From positions 1 to 64,000 of the forward strand of contig NZ_JANQOM010000071.1 in the NCBI RefSeq assembly GCF_028289625.1: 64,000 nt of DNA, written 5' to 3'. Within the stretch, counting starts at the first letter, position 1; each line of letters opens with the position of its first letter. A program made the position numbers and the translations under genes. Of this stretch, positions 15,808 to 25,239 are shown in pieces. This DNA comes from Winogradskyella sp. (GTDB lineage Bacteria; Bacteroidota; Bacteroidia; Flavobacteriales; Flavobacteriaceae). The notes under the pieces are model-generated. The model saw only the letters and a program-made list of their open reading frames with translations, did no database searches and had not been told where the DNA came from.

Positions 15808-15951
15808 AAGTGTAATGCGTGCTGCAAAAATAGTTTAAATTTGTTTTCTTTATGTGCGTTAAGCGAGATTTGGGTACAATCTATGTCGCGATAGTTAAAT
15901 GTTGATTTCAATTAATTTTAAATGCACTTACCTTAAGGTATTTTAGAACCG

Positions 15952-17115
15952 ATGAGCAATAATTTTAAAATGGTAGCCAAAACCTTATTTGGTTTTGAAG
16001 ATCTCTTGGCAAAGGAGTTAACACAACTTGGAGCTATTCAAGTGGAAAAAGGCGTCCGTAATGTAAGTTTTTTGGGCGATAAGGGCTTTATGTACAAAGC
16101 TAATATAGCCCTACGTACAGCTATTAAGATTTTAAAGCCTATTAAATCCTTTAGGGTTGCAAGAGAAGACGATCTCTACAAGGGCGTAAAGCATATTAAA
16201 TGGGAAAATTACTTAAAACCCACAGGTTCTCTTGCAGTAGATGCCACAGTGCATCATAGCGTGTTTACCCATTCGCAATACACGGCTTTAAAAACCAAGG
16301 ATGCTATTGTAGATCGCTTTAGAGAGCTTGGTGGCACAAGACCTAATGTAGATTTGCGCTTTCCAGATTTAAAAATCAATGTCCATATAGATCGCCAGCG
16401 CTGCACCATTTCATTGGATACCTCAGGTGAATCTTTGCATCGTAGAGGCTATAAAACAGCTACAAATATTGCTCCCATTAGCGAAGTACTTGCTGCTGGG
16501 TTAATTATGATGAGCGGTTGGAATGGCCAGACCGATTTTATGGATCCTATGTGTGGTAGTGGCACTATTCTGGCTGAAGCTGCTATGATTGCGTGTAATA
16601 TTCCACCTAATTTAATGCGAAAGGAATTTGCTTTTGAACGTTGGGAAGATTGGGACGTCGATCTTTTTGAAACTATAGAAGAATCGCTTTTGAAAAAGAC
16701 AAGGGATTTTCATCATAAGATTATTGGTTACGACAAATCGCCTTCTGCAGTAAGAAAGGCGAAAGCCAATGTAAAAAATGCACATTTAGATGAGTTTGTT
16801 CATATTCAGCATGAAGATTTCTTTAAAACCCAAAAAGCAGGAACGGATAAATTACATATGGTATTTAATCCGCCTTATGGTGAGCGTTTAGAAAACTTAA
16901 ATGTTGAAGAATTCTATACAAATATTGGCAATACATTAAAGCATGGGTATCCCAACACCAATGCATGGCTTATTACGTCTAATCTAGAAGCCTTGAAGTA
17001 TATTGGGTTAAGACCTTCTCGCAAAATAAAAGTCTTTAATGCCAAACTAGAATCGCGCTTGTTAAAATATGAAATGTACGAAGGTAGCCGCAAAGCTAAG
17101 AAACAACATCACTGA
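15952..17115 (+). CDS. THUMP-domain 23S rRNA guanine-N2 methyltransferase (RlmL N-half type)
   Basis: 387 residues. An N-terminal ferredoxin-like/THUMP module (about 1-160, with the KGVKHIKWENYL and VDATVHHSVFTHSQ blocks) is followed by the HRRGYKTATNIAPI junction and a Rossmann methyltransferase with DPMCGSGTILAEAA (SAM) and catalytic FNPPYGERL. This is the architecture of the RlmL N-terminal half, which makes m2G2445 in 23S rRNA; the RlmK half is absent, as is usual outside gammaproteobacteria. It overlaps the convergent DUF4136 gene by 7 bases. Confidence 0.88.
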   Translation: MSNNFKMVAKTLFGFEDLLAKELTQLGAIQVEKGVRNVSFLGDKGFMYKANIALRTAIKILKPIKSFRVAREDDLYKGVKHIKWENYLKPTGSLAVDATVHHSVFTHSQYTALKTKDAIVDRFRELGGTRPNVDLRFPDLKINVHIDRQRCTISLDTSGESLHRRGYKTATNIAPISEVLAAGLIMMSGWNGQTDFMDPMCGSGTILAEAAMIACNIPPNLMRKEFAFERWEDWDVDLFETIEESLLKKTRDFHHKIIGYDKSPSAVRKAKANVKNAHLDEFVHIQHEDFFKTQKAGTDKLHMVFNPPYGERLENLNVEEFYTNIGNTLKHGYPNTNAWLITSNLEALKYIGLRPSRKIKVFNAKLESRLLKYEMYEGSRKAKKQHH

Positions 17116-17684
17116 ATGTCTTCCTTAAACTCATCTGGGTTTTGTCCTACTTGAGTTTTTGGATAGGTTTCGAATAAATCCCTGACCAAACTCCTGATAT
17201 AAGGTTCTAGTTTCTTTTCGGATTTATCGAGTTCACAAATAATCGATGCGTGCCATAATACTTTGTTGGTTTCAAAATCTGCAACATAAACAATTAAGGT
17301 TTCCTCTTCGTAAGTTTCTTCATGAAGCGTACAACTTTCCCAATATTCTAGGTATTTGGAATGTTCACAGTTTTTGAACTGGGCTGTTTCTTCACTAATT
17401 AAAATTCTAAAGCCTGCCTGTAATTGTGGTTTCAGGACATTGGTTTTGTGAGCTTTATTTTCCATCTCCACTGCGACGGCATCACCTATAAGCTGTCTCA
17501 CATTGTCATTGTCAATTTTTGGATGATTTGTATGCTCTACCATAAAATCATCGATACATAGTACATAGGTATCGTATTGATTAAAATCAACATCAAGGTT
17601 GTAATCGTAGACGACTTCGGTCGTCGCTGCACAATTAAAAAGTAATAAAAGTAAAAAGCTGGATATAAATGGATAAACTCTCAT
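17109..17684 (-). CDS. DUF4136 lipoprotein
   Basis: 191 residues with an N-terminal lipoprotein signal (MRVYPFISSFLLLLLFNCAA; Cys at about residue 18). DUF4136 features are the opening YDYNLDVDFNQYDTYVL and the LVRDLFETYPKT end. Members are outer-membrane-associated lipoproteins of unknown role. The C-terminus overlaps the end of the converging rRNA methyltransferase gene by 7 bases. Confidence 0.8.
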   Translation of the reverse strand: MRVYPFISSFLLLLLFNCAATTEVVYDYNLDVDFNQYDTYVLCIDDFMVEHTNHPKIDNDNVRQLIGDAVAVEMENKAHKTNVLKPQLQAGFRILISEETAQFKNCEHSKYLEYWESCTLHEETYEEETLIVYVADFETNKVLWHASIICELDKSEKKLEPYIRSLVRDLFETYPKTQVGQNPDEFKEDIQ

Positions 17685-17823
17685 GACACTATAATTTAGA
17701 ATGTTCTTAAAGTTCTGAATTACAGTTAAGATATACTATGACAAATGTCAATTTTAGAGATTGGTTGTTTAATAAAAGCATATAACTAAGAATATAAAAA
17801 CTAAATCTAATCAAATGCCTTGC

Positions 17824-18297
17824 TTATCGAAGTGCTTCTAATTGGGAATTGTAGTCGTATTGCAAATCCTCGTGCAAGACAGGTATCTTTTTCTTTAAGG
17901 ATATTATTTGGCGCTCATATAAATTACTTAATGTTCTATTTCTATGAATAGAAGGCCGTAGCGTATTCAATCGTTCACAAAAATAGAGTAGGAGTTCGAC
18001 TTCTGTTGATTTTTTAAGGGAGTAACGGCTGTATATTCTAATTTGACGAAGTATTTTTCTAATGGTTTTTTTCATGTAGAAATAACTGTCCGTGTTTATG
18101 CCATCAAAAAGTTCGTCTAAGGTGGACTTTACACTTGCAATATAGCCATCTTCATTATGGGCTTCAAATAATAAATAGGTGAGTAGCGCTTTGTTTTCTT
18201 GTTTAAACTTTCCGAGTCTTAAGCATAATTCTAGCAAATCCTCTTTCGGCAAATGTTGAAGCTCTTTTTTTATGGTGACGATTGATTCTATTTTCAT
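17824..18297 (-). CDS. Unknown helical protein downstream of LytTR regulator
   Basis: 157 residues, entirely helical, basic, no signal peptide. The opening MKIESIVTIKKELQHLPKED and the STEVELLLYFCERL and HRNRTLSNLYERQI segments look like a conserved flavobacterial family, but I cannot name it. It follows the LytTR response regulator by 3 bases on the same strand, so it is likely part of that operon. Confidence 0.6.
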   Translation of the reverse strand: MKIESIVTIKKELQHLPKEDLLELCLRLGKFKQENKALLTYLLFEAHNEDGYIASVKSTLDELFDGINTDSYFYMKKTIRKILRQIRIYSRYSLKKSTEVELLLYFCERLNTLRPSIHRNRTLSNLYERQIISLKKKIPVLHEDLQYDYNSQLEALR

Positions 18298-18300
18298 GAA

Positions 18301-18993
18301 TCACAAATTTAAGGCTTTTAAAACGGTCTGCTTATAGGTTTGGCCTATTGGAATTTTATGGTCGTCGATACTAATTTGATTTCCTGAAAGATGATTGAGC
18401 TTCTTTAGGTTAATAGAGAAGGATTTATGGATTCTTAGAAAATAATGAGGTAAGTTTTCAATAAACTTAGAAAATGTACTATGCGTTATTATCGTCTTTT
18501 GTTTTGTATGCACCTTTACATAATCACCAAAGGCTTCCAGATATTGAATGTCTTCAAAACGAATTTTATGCAATGCCTTATTTTCTTTGAGGATTATAAA
18601 TTCATCATCATTTCCTATATTGTCATTATTGTGAAGTACCTTATTTACAGCCGTAAGGAATCGTTCATAGGCTATTGGTTTTAGCAAGTAGTCTATGGCA
18701 TTGACCTCAAAACCATCAACGGCATATTGCGGATAGGCCGTTGTGAAAATTACCGATGGTGGATTTTGTAATGATTTGTAAAAATCCAGTCCTGATTGTT
18801 TGGGCATATTGATATCCAAGAACAATAAGTCAACCTTATCGTTAAGCTGTAAATATTTAAAAGCCTCCATTGCATTGTTACAAGTGGTTTTTAAGTCCAG
18901 TACTGGAGTTTGTGCAATGAAATGTTGCAATACCTTTTGTGATGATGGCTCGTCATCTATAATTAAGCATGAAATGGATTTATGGGATGTCAT
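18301..18993 (-). CDS. LytTR family response regulator
   Basis: 230 residues. Receiver domain (about 1-120) with acidic pair in CLIIDDEPSS, phospho-acceptor Asp in DLLFLDINMPKQSG, and KP switch in DYLLKPIAYERF. The LytTR DNA-binding domain (about 130-228) has IQYLEAFGDYVKVHT and FLRIHKSFSINLKKL. It overlaps the upstream kinase gene by 14 bases, so the two form a cognate pair. Targets cannot be read. Confidence 0.92.
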   Translation of the reverse strand: MTSHKSISCLIIDDEPSSQKVLQHFIAQTPVLDLKTTCNNAMEAFKYLQLNDKVDLLFLDINMPKQSGLDFYKSLQNPPSVIFTTAYPQYAVDGFEVNAIDYLLKPIAYERFLTAVNKVLHNNDNIGNDDEFIILKENKALHKIRFEDIQYLEAFGDYVKVHTKQKTIITHSTFSKFIENLPHYFLRIHKSFSINLKKLNHLSGNQISIDDHKIPIGQTYKQTVLKALNL

Positions 18994-20050
18994 TGTTAAT
19001 AGATAATCTTACTTTGAATTGTTCACTCGTTTCACTGACTTCAAATTGATGCCTATTGGGATACACCAAATTAAGGTTATTCCTAATGTTTTCTAGCCCA
19101 ATACCAGAATGTTTTTCTCGGAGCTGATTTTTGTTATCGAGGTTTACGTTGGTGATTAAAAATTCGAAATTAGTGCCTGCTTGAGACATTTTAATCGATA
19201 TGGGTTGAGTTGTTTTACTGGTGCCAATACCATGCTTATAGCTATTTTCTAATAAAGGTAAAAGTAGCATTGGATAGATTTTAAAACCCTCGTCTTTTAC
19301 ATCTAGGTCAAAATCTGTCTTATAAGGTGTTTTAACGCGATGATTTTGAAATGCAATATAATTCTTTAATAACTTTATTTCATCCCTTAAGGTTACTTGT
19401 TCTGTATCGGAATCATAAATCACATAACGCAAAATATCCGATAGTTGAACAATAGCATTGGTGATACCTTCTTTTTTTTCTAATGCTAGAGCATAAATTA
19501 CATTAAGGGAATTGAATAAAAAATGTGGATTTATTTGTGATCTTAATGCGGATAACTGGGTTTCTATTTGTTGATTTTTTAAGCGTAAAAGCTTGTTCTC
19601 ATTGGTGTTATAATAAAACCAGTCTTCAGCTAGTTTAATTAAAGTTGAGGCAATTAAGAAAATAGCAAAGACCAACAGAATATTTGTTTTGGACAAATAT
19701 GAGATGAAAAAGTAACTGCTAAAAAGCGCATCTAATATAGGTTGCAACAGCCAACTACTTAAAAATGCAAAAAGTAATAGATTAAGAACGAAGCATGCAA
19801 CGTAAATAATATACCGCTCTTTTTTTAAAAGTCTAGGCATTAGAATATAAAAATTGATTGATGCAGGTATGGCCAGAGCAGCTAAAAAAGTAACTGTATA
19901 TATAAAATCGATAGTTATTGGTGTCTTCCCCTTTGAAAACACAAACAATAGAATAACAAAAGCTAAAGACCACAGCACACTATTAAATAATAGTGGTCTG
20001 TGGTAATTGGGCCTTTTTATAATGGAATATAAACTAAGGTTTTGCATCAT
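18980..20050 (-). CDS. LytS-type sensor histidine kinase
   Basis: 356 residues. Four membrane helices in about residues 20-140 with little extracellular loop, then a His-kinase domain with the phospho-acceptor motif RSQINPHFLFNSLNVIY (His at about residue 175) and ATPase boxes LLLPLLENSYKHG and SGIGLENIRNNL. Partner of the LytTR regulator downstream. It overlaps the preceding lipoprotein gene by 17 bases, which ties that lipoprotein to the signalling operon. Confidence 0.92.
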   Translation of the reverse strand: MMQNLSLYSIIKRPNYHRPLLFNSVLWSLAFVILLFVFSKGKTPITIDFIYTVTFLAALAIPASINFYILMPRLLKKERYIIYVACFVLNLLLFAFLSSWLLQPILDALFSSYFFISYLSKTNILLVFAIFLIASTLIKLAEDWFYYNTNENKLLRLKNQQIETQLSALRSQINPHFLFNSLNVIYALALEKKEGITNAIVQLSDILRYVIYDSDTEQVTLRDEIKLLKNYIAFQNHRVKTPYKTDFDLDVKDEGFKIYPMLLLPLLENSYKHGIGTSKTTQPISIKMSQAGTNFEFLITNVNLDNKNQLREKHSGIGLENIRNNLNLVYPNRHQFEVSETSEQFKVRLSINNDIP

Positions 20051-20696
20051 GTGGGTTTAAAGTAACTATATCGTCCTTATTCCATTTATTTTCAATTTCT
20101 GAGGACATAAATTTTTTGAGAAAACTGTGTAGCTCCTCACTGCTAGCCGTTAAAACCAAATCTTCATTTACACCTACAGTTTCATGTTTTAACCGGATTT
20201 TTTGCTCATTAAACAAACGCTTTATGACAGATTCTGAAATCCAAGATAATATAATTGTGTCATCCTTATTAAAGTCGACTTTAGCGGCCGAATGGGTTTT
20301 CAATAAGTGTTGTGCATACATCCCATTTACATCATTTTCATCATAATATAAAGGGCTGAAATTCAAGAACAAATGCTCACCAACTTTAAAGGGCATGGCA
20401 ATAAAATAGGCTTCATCACCCTTACTGATATATTCAACATAATAAGCATTTTTATACTGTTCAAATTCTTCATAGTCCTCTTTGGTGAGTTTACTTTTGT
20501 CCTGGTTTTCTTTTTCCCATTCTGTTTTGAACGCTAGAAATTTCCAAGTAGACTTTCCCTTTGTAATAAAATCACCTACAAGGCGGTCGTCAAAATATTG
20601 TGATTCTGCTGTGTAAAAGGGTTGAATAGATTTTACGATACATGAGCTTAAGAATAAAGCTAACCCGATTAAAATAATTGATGTTCTAGTTTTCAT
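20034..20696 (-). CDS. Lipoprotein of the LytS/LytTR operon
   Basis: 220 residues with a lipoprotein signal (MKTRTSIILIGLALFLSSCI; Cys at residue 19). The mature part (VKSIQPFYTAES, then DDRLVGDFITKGKSTWKF) has no named domain that I recognise. First gene in an overlapping chain lipoprotein-kinase-regulator-helical protein, so it may feed envelope information to the kinase; that is an inference from position only. Confidence 0.7.
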   Translation of the reverse strand: MKTRTSIILIGLALFLSSCIVKSIQPFYTAESQYFDDRLVGDFITKGKSTWKFLAFKTEWEKENQDKSKLTKEDYEEFEQYKNAYYVEYISKGDEAYFIAMPFKVGEHLFLNFSPLYYDENDVNGMYAQHLLKTHSAAKVDFNKDDTIILSWISESVIKRLFNEQKIRLKHETVGVNEDLVLTASSEELHSFLKKFMSSEIENKWNKDDIVTLNPHDAKP

Positions 20697-20801
20697 AATA
20701 AAATCTTTTAATGTTTAGGTCAAAAATCTAATTATTTAGAGCATATTTCAACTAATTTCGACCAACACAGAGCAACTCATGCCAAACATTTTGTAAACAA
20801 C

Positions 20802-20825
20802 AAAGAGGGTAAATCCACCCTCTTT
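20802..20825 (-). terminator. Rho-independent terminator after the 20850-22286 gene
   Basis: Perfect 9-bp stem AAAGAGGGT (20802-20810) / ACCCTCTTT (20817-20825) with a 6-base loop, placed 24 bases after the stop of the minus-strand gene. A U-rich run (GTTGTTT) follows on the minus strand. Confidence 0.8.
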
Positions 20826-20849
20826 AATTGTCTTGATTTTAATAGAGAA

Positions 20850-22286
20850 TTAACTCTTACAATATTCTTCGAGGATTTGTTTTAAATTATCCAAGTTGCT
20901 TAAATCAAACTCCTGATTTTTAATATCCTCTGATAGACTTTTACAGTTTGAAATATATTTTGCCAATTTAGATGAAATCTTGTCATTCTTTCGCTCATCG
21001 ATCATGAAGCCTTCTTTCTTATCTGAAAACTTTAAAACATAAGTGTCTTCCTCTCCTGGCTTACTTAACACCATGTGTCCTTTGTTCTCATAAATGATTT
21101 CATAGAAATACGAATTGTCGAAACCAAGATTTGAGGCATTAGATAACTTCTTTAAAGCGTTACCTTTGGTTTTCATACCCATAAAGCATTTCTCAGCACC
21201 ATCATCCATAGCGCAGAACTTTACCTTATCCTTAGCAGAGAATTTCTTTGTTCGTTCTCTGTTTTTCTCATTCTTGTATTTAACACTAACAAACTTCCCA
21301 AATTTGTCAATGGAATTCATCTCGGCAAAATCACTTTGTTGTTGTGATGGATCAATTTGAAGTTTTTCGAATATGGCATATACAGTGCCTTTATAAGTTT
21401 TACCGTCTTTATCGGTTACAACACCATCAACACCGTATAAATTAATACTATTTTCCTTGGCTAGCTTAATACGCTCCTTGCGTAACTTATCTTTATATGC
21501 TTTAGCTTCGTTTTGTAATTGGTAACCTCTTCCTAATAATTCTTCAACAAAAATTTGTGCTAGCGAACGGTCAAAACGACCAGACATCATGGTACGAGAA
21601 CCATAATCGAATTTAAATTCTTCGTCTGTATACGTTTTTGCCTCTACGGTTGTGCATGTAGAGCAACCTTTGGCAGTTCCTACGGTAATACGGTCGAGAT
21701 CAACTACATAATACGTGTTTTCTTTTGCACTATAAGTTGCTCTTCCTGCTATTTTTGTACCTCTCGAACCACCAAATAAAATCGTACCATCATCTTTAAC
21801 AAATGCATTATACTTGCCAACAGTTTTCTGCCGTTCAGCCTCATCGGTTTTAGCAGACACTACTGCTGTGGCGTATTTATCACTTAGTTTTTCACGCTCA
21901 ACGGCAAAGAACTCATCAACTTTAGCCATGTCTATACCATCCGAAGTTATGAGTTCGTATTTTGCACTTAAAAGTTTTATAATGAGTTTAGTAACACTAA
22001 AGGATGTCATTAGCACTTCGTAAGGTATTTCTGTTTTCTTTCCCTCGGCTGAGGTCAGTTCCAACCATTGAAAACCCTCTAGATTTGATGCCGACATACC
22101 CTTAAATTCTACATCAAAAGCTTTTTTACCTTCTAGAGTTGAAAATTTGTAGAAATTCCTAACATCATCATCTAACTTAGCTACCGCTTTTCCATCAAAA
22201 GTAACAACTCCTTTTTTTACTTTTATTTTTTGACCATGACTCAATAATGGAAGTCCTATTAATAATAGAAGAATAATTTTTTTCAT
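20850..22286 (-). CDS. Unknown secreted protein of 478 residues
   Basis: A signal peptide (MKKIILLLLIGLPLLSHGQ) then a long mixed alpha/beta protein. Visible features are a CSTC pair at about residue 208, a repeated 'DGVVTDKDGKTYKGTVYA' strand region (about 284-301), and a high Lys content. No known domain recognised. It is transcribed alone and followed by a strong terminator. Probably periplasmic. Confidence 0.65.
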   Translation of the reverse strand: MKKIILLLLIGLPLLSHGQKIKVKKGVVTFDGKAVAKLDDDVRNFYKFSTLEGKKAFDVEFKGMSASNLEGFQWLELTSAEGKKTEIPYEVLMTSFSVTKLIIKLLSAKYELITSDGIDMAKVDEFFAVEREKLSDKYATAVVSAKTDEAERQKTVGKYNAFVKDDGTILFGGSRGTKIAGRATYSAKENTYYVVDLDRITVGTAKGCSTCTTVEAKTYTDEEFKFDYGSRTMMSGRFDRSLAQIFVEELLGRGYQLQNEAKAYKDKLRKERIKLAKENSINLYGVDGVVTDKDGKTYKGTVYAIFEKLQIDPSQQQSDFAEMNSIDKFGKFVSVKYKNEKNRERTKKFSAKDKVKFCAMDDGAEKCFMGMKTKGNALKKLSNASNLGFDNSYFYEIIYENKGHMVLSKPGEEDTYVLKFSDKKEGFMIDERKNDKISSKLAKYISNCKSLSEDIKNQEFDLSNLDNLKQILEEYCKS

Positions 22287-22373
22287 ACTAGATATTTGAA
22301 TTGTAAGATTTTAAATGCATGCGAATTTACAACAATTAGGCATTATAATTTTGGCAATCTATATTCAACAGGA

Positions 22374-22646
22374 TTAGTAGTGATTTCTAATCTTTCTTTT
22401 GACCTTAAACAATCTATAGATGCCTATAAGGAGTATTATTGCTGATGCTATGATTAGTATGATGCCATAAGATTTTATATCCGAAAAAAATTCAAGTTTC
22501 AATATGGTAACACCTGTTCCAAGAATAACGAGAAAGGTTCTAAAATAAGCCAAAAAGGTACGCTCATTGGCAAGCTTTGTGCGCTCTATGGCTAACCAGT
22601 CGCGAGTGATAAGTTGTTTGTTTTGATTTTCGGATGAATTTGGCAT
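22374..22646 (-). CDS. DUF202 (YidH-type) membrane protein
   Basis: 90 residues. The motif LAIERTKLANERTFLAYFRT followed by two membrane helices (about 32-50 and 58-78) is the signature of the DUF202/YidH family of small inner-membrane proteins of unknown role. It is coupled to the methyltransferase gene upstream through a TAATG overlap. Confidence 0.88.
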   Translation of the reverse strand: MPNSSENQNKQLITRDWLAIERTKLANERTFLAYFRTFLVILGTGVTILKLEFFSDIKSYGIILIIASAIILLIGIYRLFKVKRKIRNHY

Positions 22647-24259
22647 TAGTCGCTGTTACCTTTTAATAAATTAATACTAACCGTGGCCAATTCGCTATTT
22701 GGAAATTTAGCAAAATGGGTATCGTCTGGTTTTAGACCAGCTTTTTCTGCAATTTTTTTAAAAACATCGACTTCCAGTATGTATTGATCACTATAGCCAT
22801 GTGTTGCATCATAAGCTGTTGCTGCAGTTTTTCCCAAATTGGCTGAAGCGAGTTCAGGATTTATGGTGTGTAATTCTATAATCAAAAGCCCAAATTTATC
22901 AACATAAGGTTTCCATTTGACTAAATGTTCTAAAAGAGAAGCTTCAACATCATTATTACCCAGTCTGTTGCCAGCACTGGCATAGGCACCAGAAGAATCA
23001 CTAATAAAATCATAGGTGTTAATAGGTGCTTCCCAAATTCGGTTATGATCTAAAAACGTTCTTACGTTTAATAAATCTTTTAAGTCTATGTTATAATCTT
23101 CTTTTAAATCTGAAGCCAAGACCTTTGGTCTCCCTATATCTCCCCAAATGACTTTTGCCCAGATATCTGCAGCAATAAGGTTGGCCCTTGTAACCTTAAG
23201 TGCTGCCTTGTTAAAATCTGCACCAACAAGAAACAGCGGATAGTCATCAAGCATTTTTCCTCTTAGAGTTTGCTGTTCAATAACATTAAAAATATGTTCA
23301 ATAAAAGCACCATTACCACAACCCATATCTAGAATACCCTTTGGTTGGTAATCAATCGGTCGGTTAAACAAGTCAATTATAACTTGGTCTATGACTTTAA
23401 AATAAGTAGCGTGTGCACCACCACTTCCCCAAACATTCATTTCGCGATGCACATGTTTTTCAGTTTCATATGGTGAGCTTGTTTTAAGAATGAGTGGATT
23501 ACCAAAAATGAGTTCATCGAGTTGTAAAAAAGTGGGTATATAGGATACTGTAACTCCGTAAGCACTTGCACGCTTAGCAAAAAACAGGCCTTTATCCGTA
23601 AATTGATAGGTGTTCTTTTTTTTATTAAACCACCCAAGATGCGCAAAGAAGTCTAATATTTTTTTAAAGCTTTCAGGATCTTTATGATATTCCTCTGCTG
23701 TAAATGACGCTTCCATAAAGTATTTGTGGAATAAGCCATTTACCCCTAAAAGAACGATGATTGGACCAGCTATAACCCCTTCGATGTGCTTGTAAATTTG
23801 ATATTCAATAGAATTCTCATCACTGATATCCAATCCAAAATGAGTTTCGAACTTATTAAAAATACGCTCCAAGGCGACAAATGCATCTAGACTAATCATT
23901 TTGTCCTGAGCAAAACGATCCGAATATTTTAAAAGGTTTACGGCATCTTTGTACAAATGAACCAAATCAAAAGCCGCTTTTGATTTGTTATTTGTTTTAT
24001 AAGTAATCGTATTGCTTTTATTGTCGAGGTGTTGCACTAGCCATCCTTGGGAGCATAAGACTCTAAGCGCTACATTTAGATAGCCTTCATTGGCATCAAA
24101 TAAATCTGCGAGATGCTTTAAAGAAACAGATTCTTTTTCTAAAAGATAGTTTAAAACCTCTTTTTTGTGAAGTGAAAAAGCAGATGTCGCAGTCGCAATA
24201 CCATCTAGGTGACGAAAAATGATACTTCTAAGATGTGACTTATCCGATTTAGTTAACAT
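22646..24259 (-). CDS. Large class I SAM methyltransferase with N-terminal winged-helix-like region
   Basis: About 537 residues from ATG at 24259 (MLTKSDKSHLRS). The longer frame from 24298 is rejected because its start lies in a terminator hairpin. The first 100 residues resemble the dimerisation/winged-helix domain of O-methyltransferases (VLNYLLEKESVSLKHLADLF). A SAM site ILDMGCGNGAFIEHIF occurs at about residue 312, and HTINPEL later. Its substrate is unknown; the size and layout recall methyltransferases of polyketide or ubiquinone-like metabolism but I do not assign one. It is coupled to DUF202. Confidence 0.75.
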   Translation of the reverse strand: MLTKSDKSHLRSIIFRHLDGIATATSAFSLHKKEVLNYLLEKESVSLKHLADLFDANEGYLNVALRVLCSQGWLVQHLDNKSNTITYKTNNKSKAAFDLVHLYKDAVNLLKYSDRFAQDKMISLDAFVALERIFNKFETHFGLDISDENSIEYQIYKHIEGVIAGPIIVLLGVNGLFHKYFMEASFTAEEYHKDPESFKKILDFFAHLGWFNKKKNTYQFTDKGLFFAKRASAYGVTVSYIPTFLQLDELIFGNPLILKTSSPYETEKHVHREMNVWGSGGAHATYFKVIDQVIIDLFNRPIDYQPKGILDMGCGNGAFIEHIFNVIEQQTLRGKMLDDYPLFLVGADFNKAALKVTRANLIAADIWAKVIWGDIGRPKVLASDLKEDYNIDLKDLLNVRTFLDHNRIWEAPINTYDFISDSSGAYASAGNRLGNNDVEASLLEHLVKWKPYVDKFGLLIIELHTINPELASANLGKTAATAYDATHGYSDQYILEVDVFKKIAEKAGLKPDDTHFAKFPNSELATVSINLLKGNSD

Positions 24260-24285
24260 GAAGCATAGATTAGTATTTAAATATA

Positions 24286-24314
24286 AAAAAACCATCATAA
24301 AAATGATGGTTTTT
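24286..24314 (-). terminator. Rho-independent terminator between the GIN-domain gene and the methyltransferase
   Basis: Stem AAAAACCATCA / TGATGGTTTTT with loop TAAAAA, followed on the minus strand by a T run. It lies 16 bases after the stop of the DUF2807 gene and overlaps the rejected upstream start of the methyltransferase. Confidence 0.75.
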
Positions 24315-24329
24315 GAGATTTATATTTTG

Positions 24330-25226
24330 CTAATCGAATAGCTCAACAACTTTACCTTCGTCTTCTTTTTTTATGGTAATGAGTAATTTTCTAAAGCCTA
24401 AACTATTTACCTTATAGACCTTGGTGCCAACAGACCAGTTTTCTTTACGTTTCGTATTTGGCATCATAGGAAAACCATAGCTAAATTTTGTGCCATCTGG
24501 TTTAGGTCCTACAACGAAAAAATTGTTTCGATTCGTTGAGTTGTTTTTAATTTTGAATTTAATAAAAACAGCATCTAGATTCTTAATCTTGTCCTTTTCT
24601 GCTAAGGATAATACTTGTCCACCATTTTTCTTTTTTACGTCAAAATTTTCTGGTTTGGATAAGTAAAATAATTTACCGTCATTTGATACTTCCGCCCAAA
24701 GTTTTTCGGTAGGGTTTACTGTAACATTTCCCCAGCTCCATAGATTAACATATACTTTTTCTGCTTTGGTTTTAGAGGCATCGACTTTGGCTAATTCACT
24801 TCCGATTCTTAACTCTTTGGTTTTGCCTTCTACAATGATATTACCAATAGGAGCCATAATTTGCAAGTAATCATTATTTAGATTAATGATTCTTGTAGTA
24901 TCATGTGTGTCAGATTCTACACGCTTAAGATTTGGCGTACCTATTGTTATGATAATTGATTTGGATGGTGATATCCATTCCTTTTGGTCGAGGTGTAGTT
25001 TATTATCAATAATTTCTCTATCTATTAAATCTAATAGATTTTCATCTGCTGTAATGGTAAGGCTTTCTTCAGCCGATTGGTCGATTGTAATCTTCGCGTA
25101 AAGATTGATTTTCACTTCTTCGATGTTAGTTACATTATAGGATTTGGTAACAATAGTGTTGTTTCCTTTTACTTGTCCTAAGGCTATGTTTGTAATGAGC
25201 AATAGTAATATACTTAACTGTTTCAT
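24330..25226 (-). CDS. Secreted GIN-domain (DUF2807) protein
   Basis: 298 residues with a signal peptide (MKQLSILLLLITNIALGQ). The beta-helical head begins YNVTNIEEVKINLYAKITID and continues through TADENLLDLIDREI and IIITIGTPNLKRVESD, the usual pattern of the DUF2807 auto-transporter adhesin-head domain. The C-terminal 90 residues are a second beta domain without a name. Probably surface or periplasmic. The next gene upstream is 13 bases away, so they are likely cotranscribed. Confidence 0.78.
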   Translation of the reverse strand: MKQLSILLLLITNIALGQVKGNNTIVTKSYNVTNIEEVKINLYAKITIDQSAEESLTITADENLLDLIDREIIDNKLHLDQKEWISPSKSIIITIGTPNLKRVESDTHDTTRIINLNNDYLQIMAPIGNIIVEGKTKELRIGSELAKVDASKTKAEKVYVNLWSWGNVTVNPTEKLWAEVSNDGKLFYLSKPENFDVKKKNGGQVLSLAEKDKIKNLDAVFIKFKIKNNSTNRNNFFVVGPKPDGTKFSYGFPMMPNTKRKENWSVGTKVYKVNSLGFRKLLITIKKEDEGKVVELFD

Positions 25227-25239
25227 TGTTTTTTGTTTT

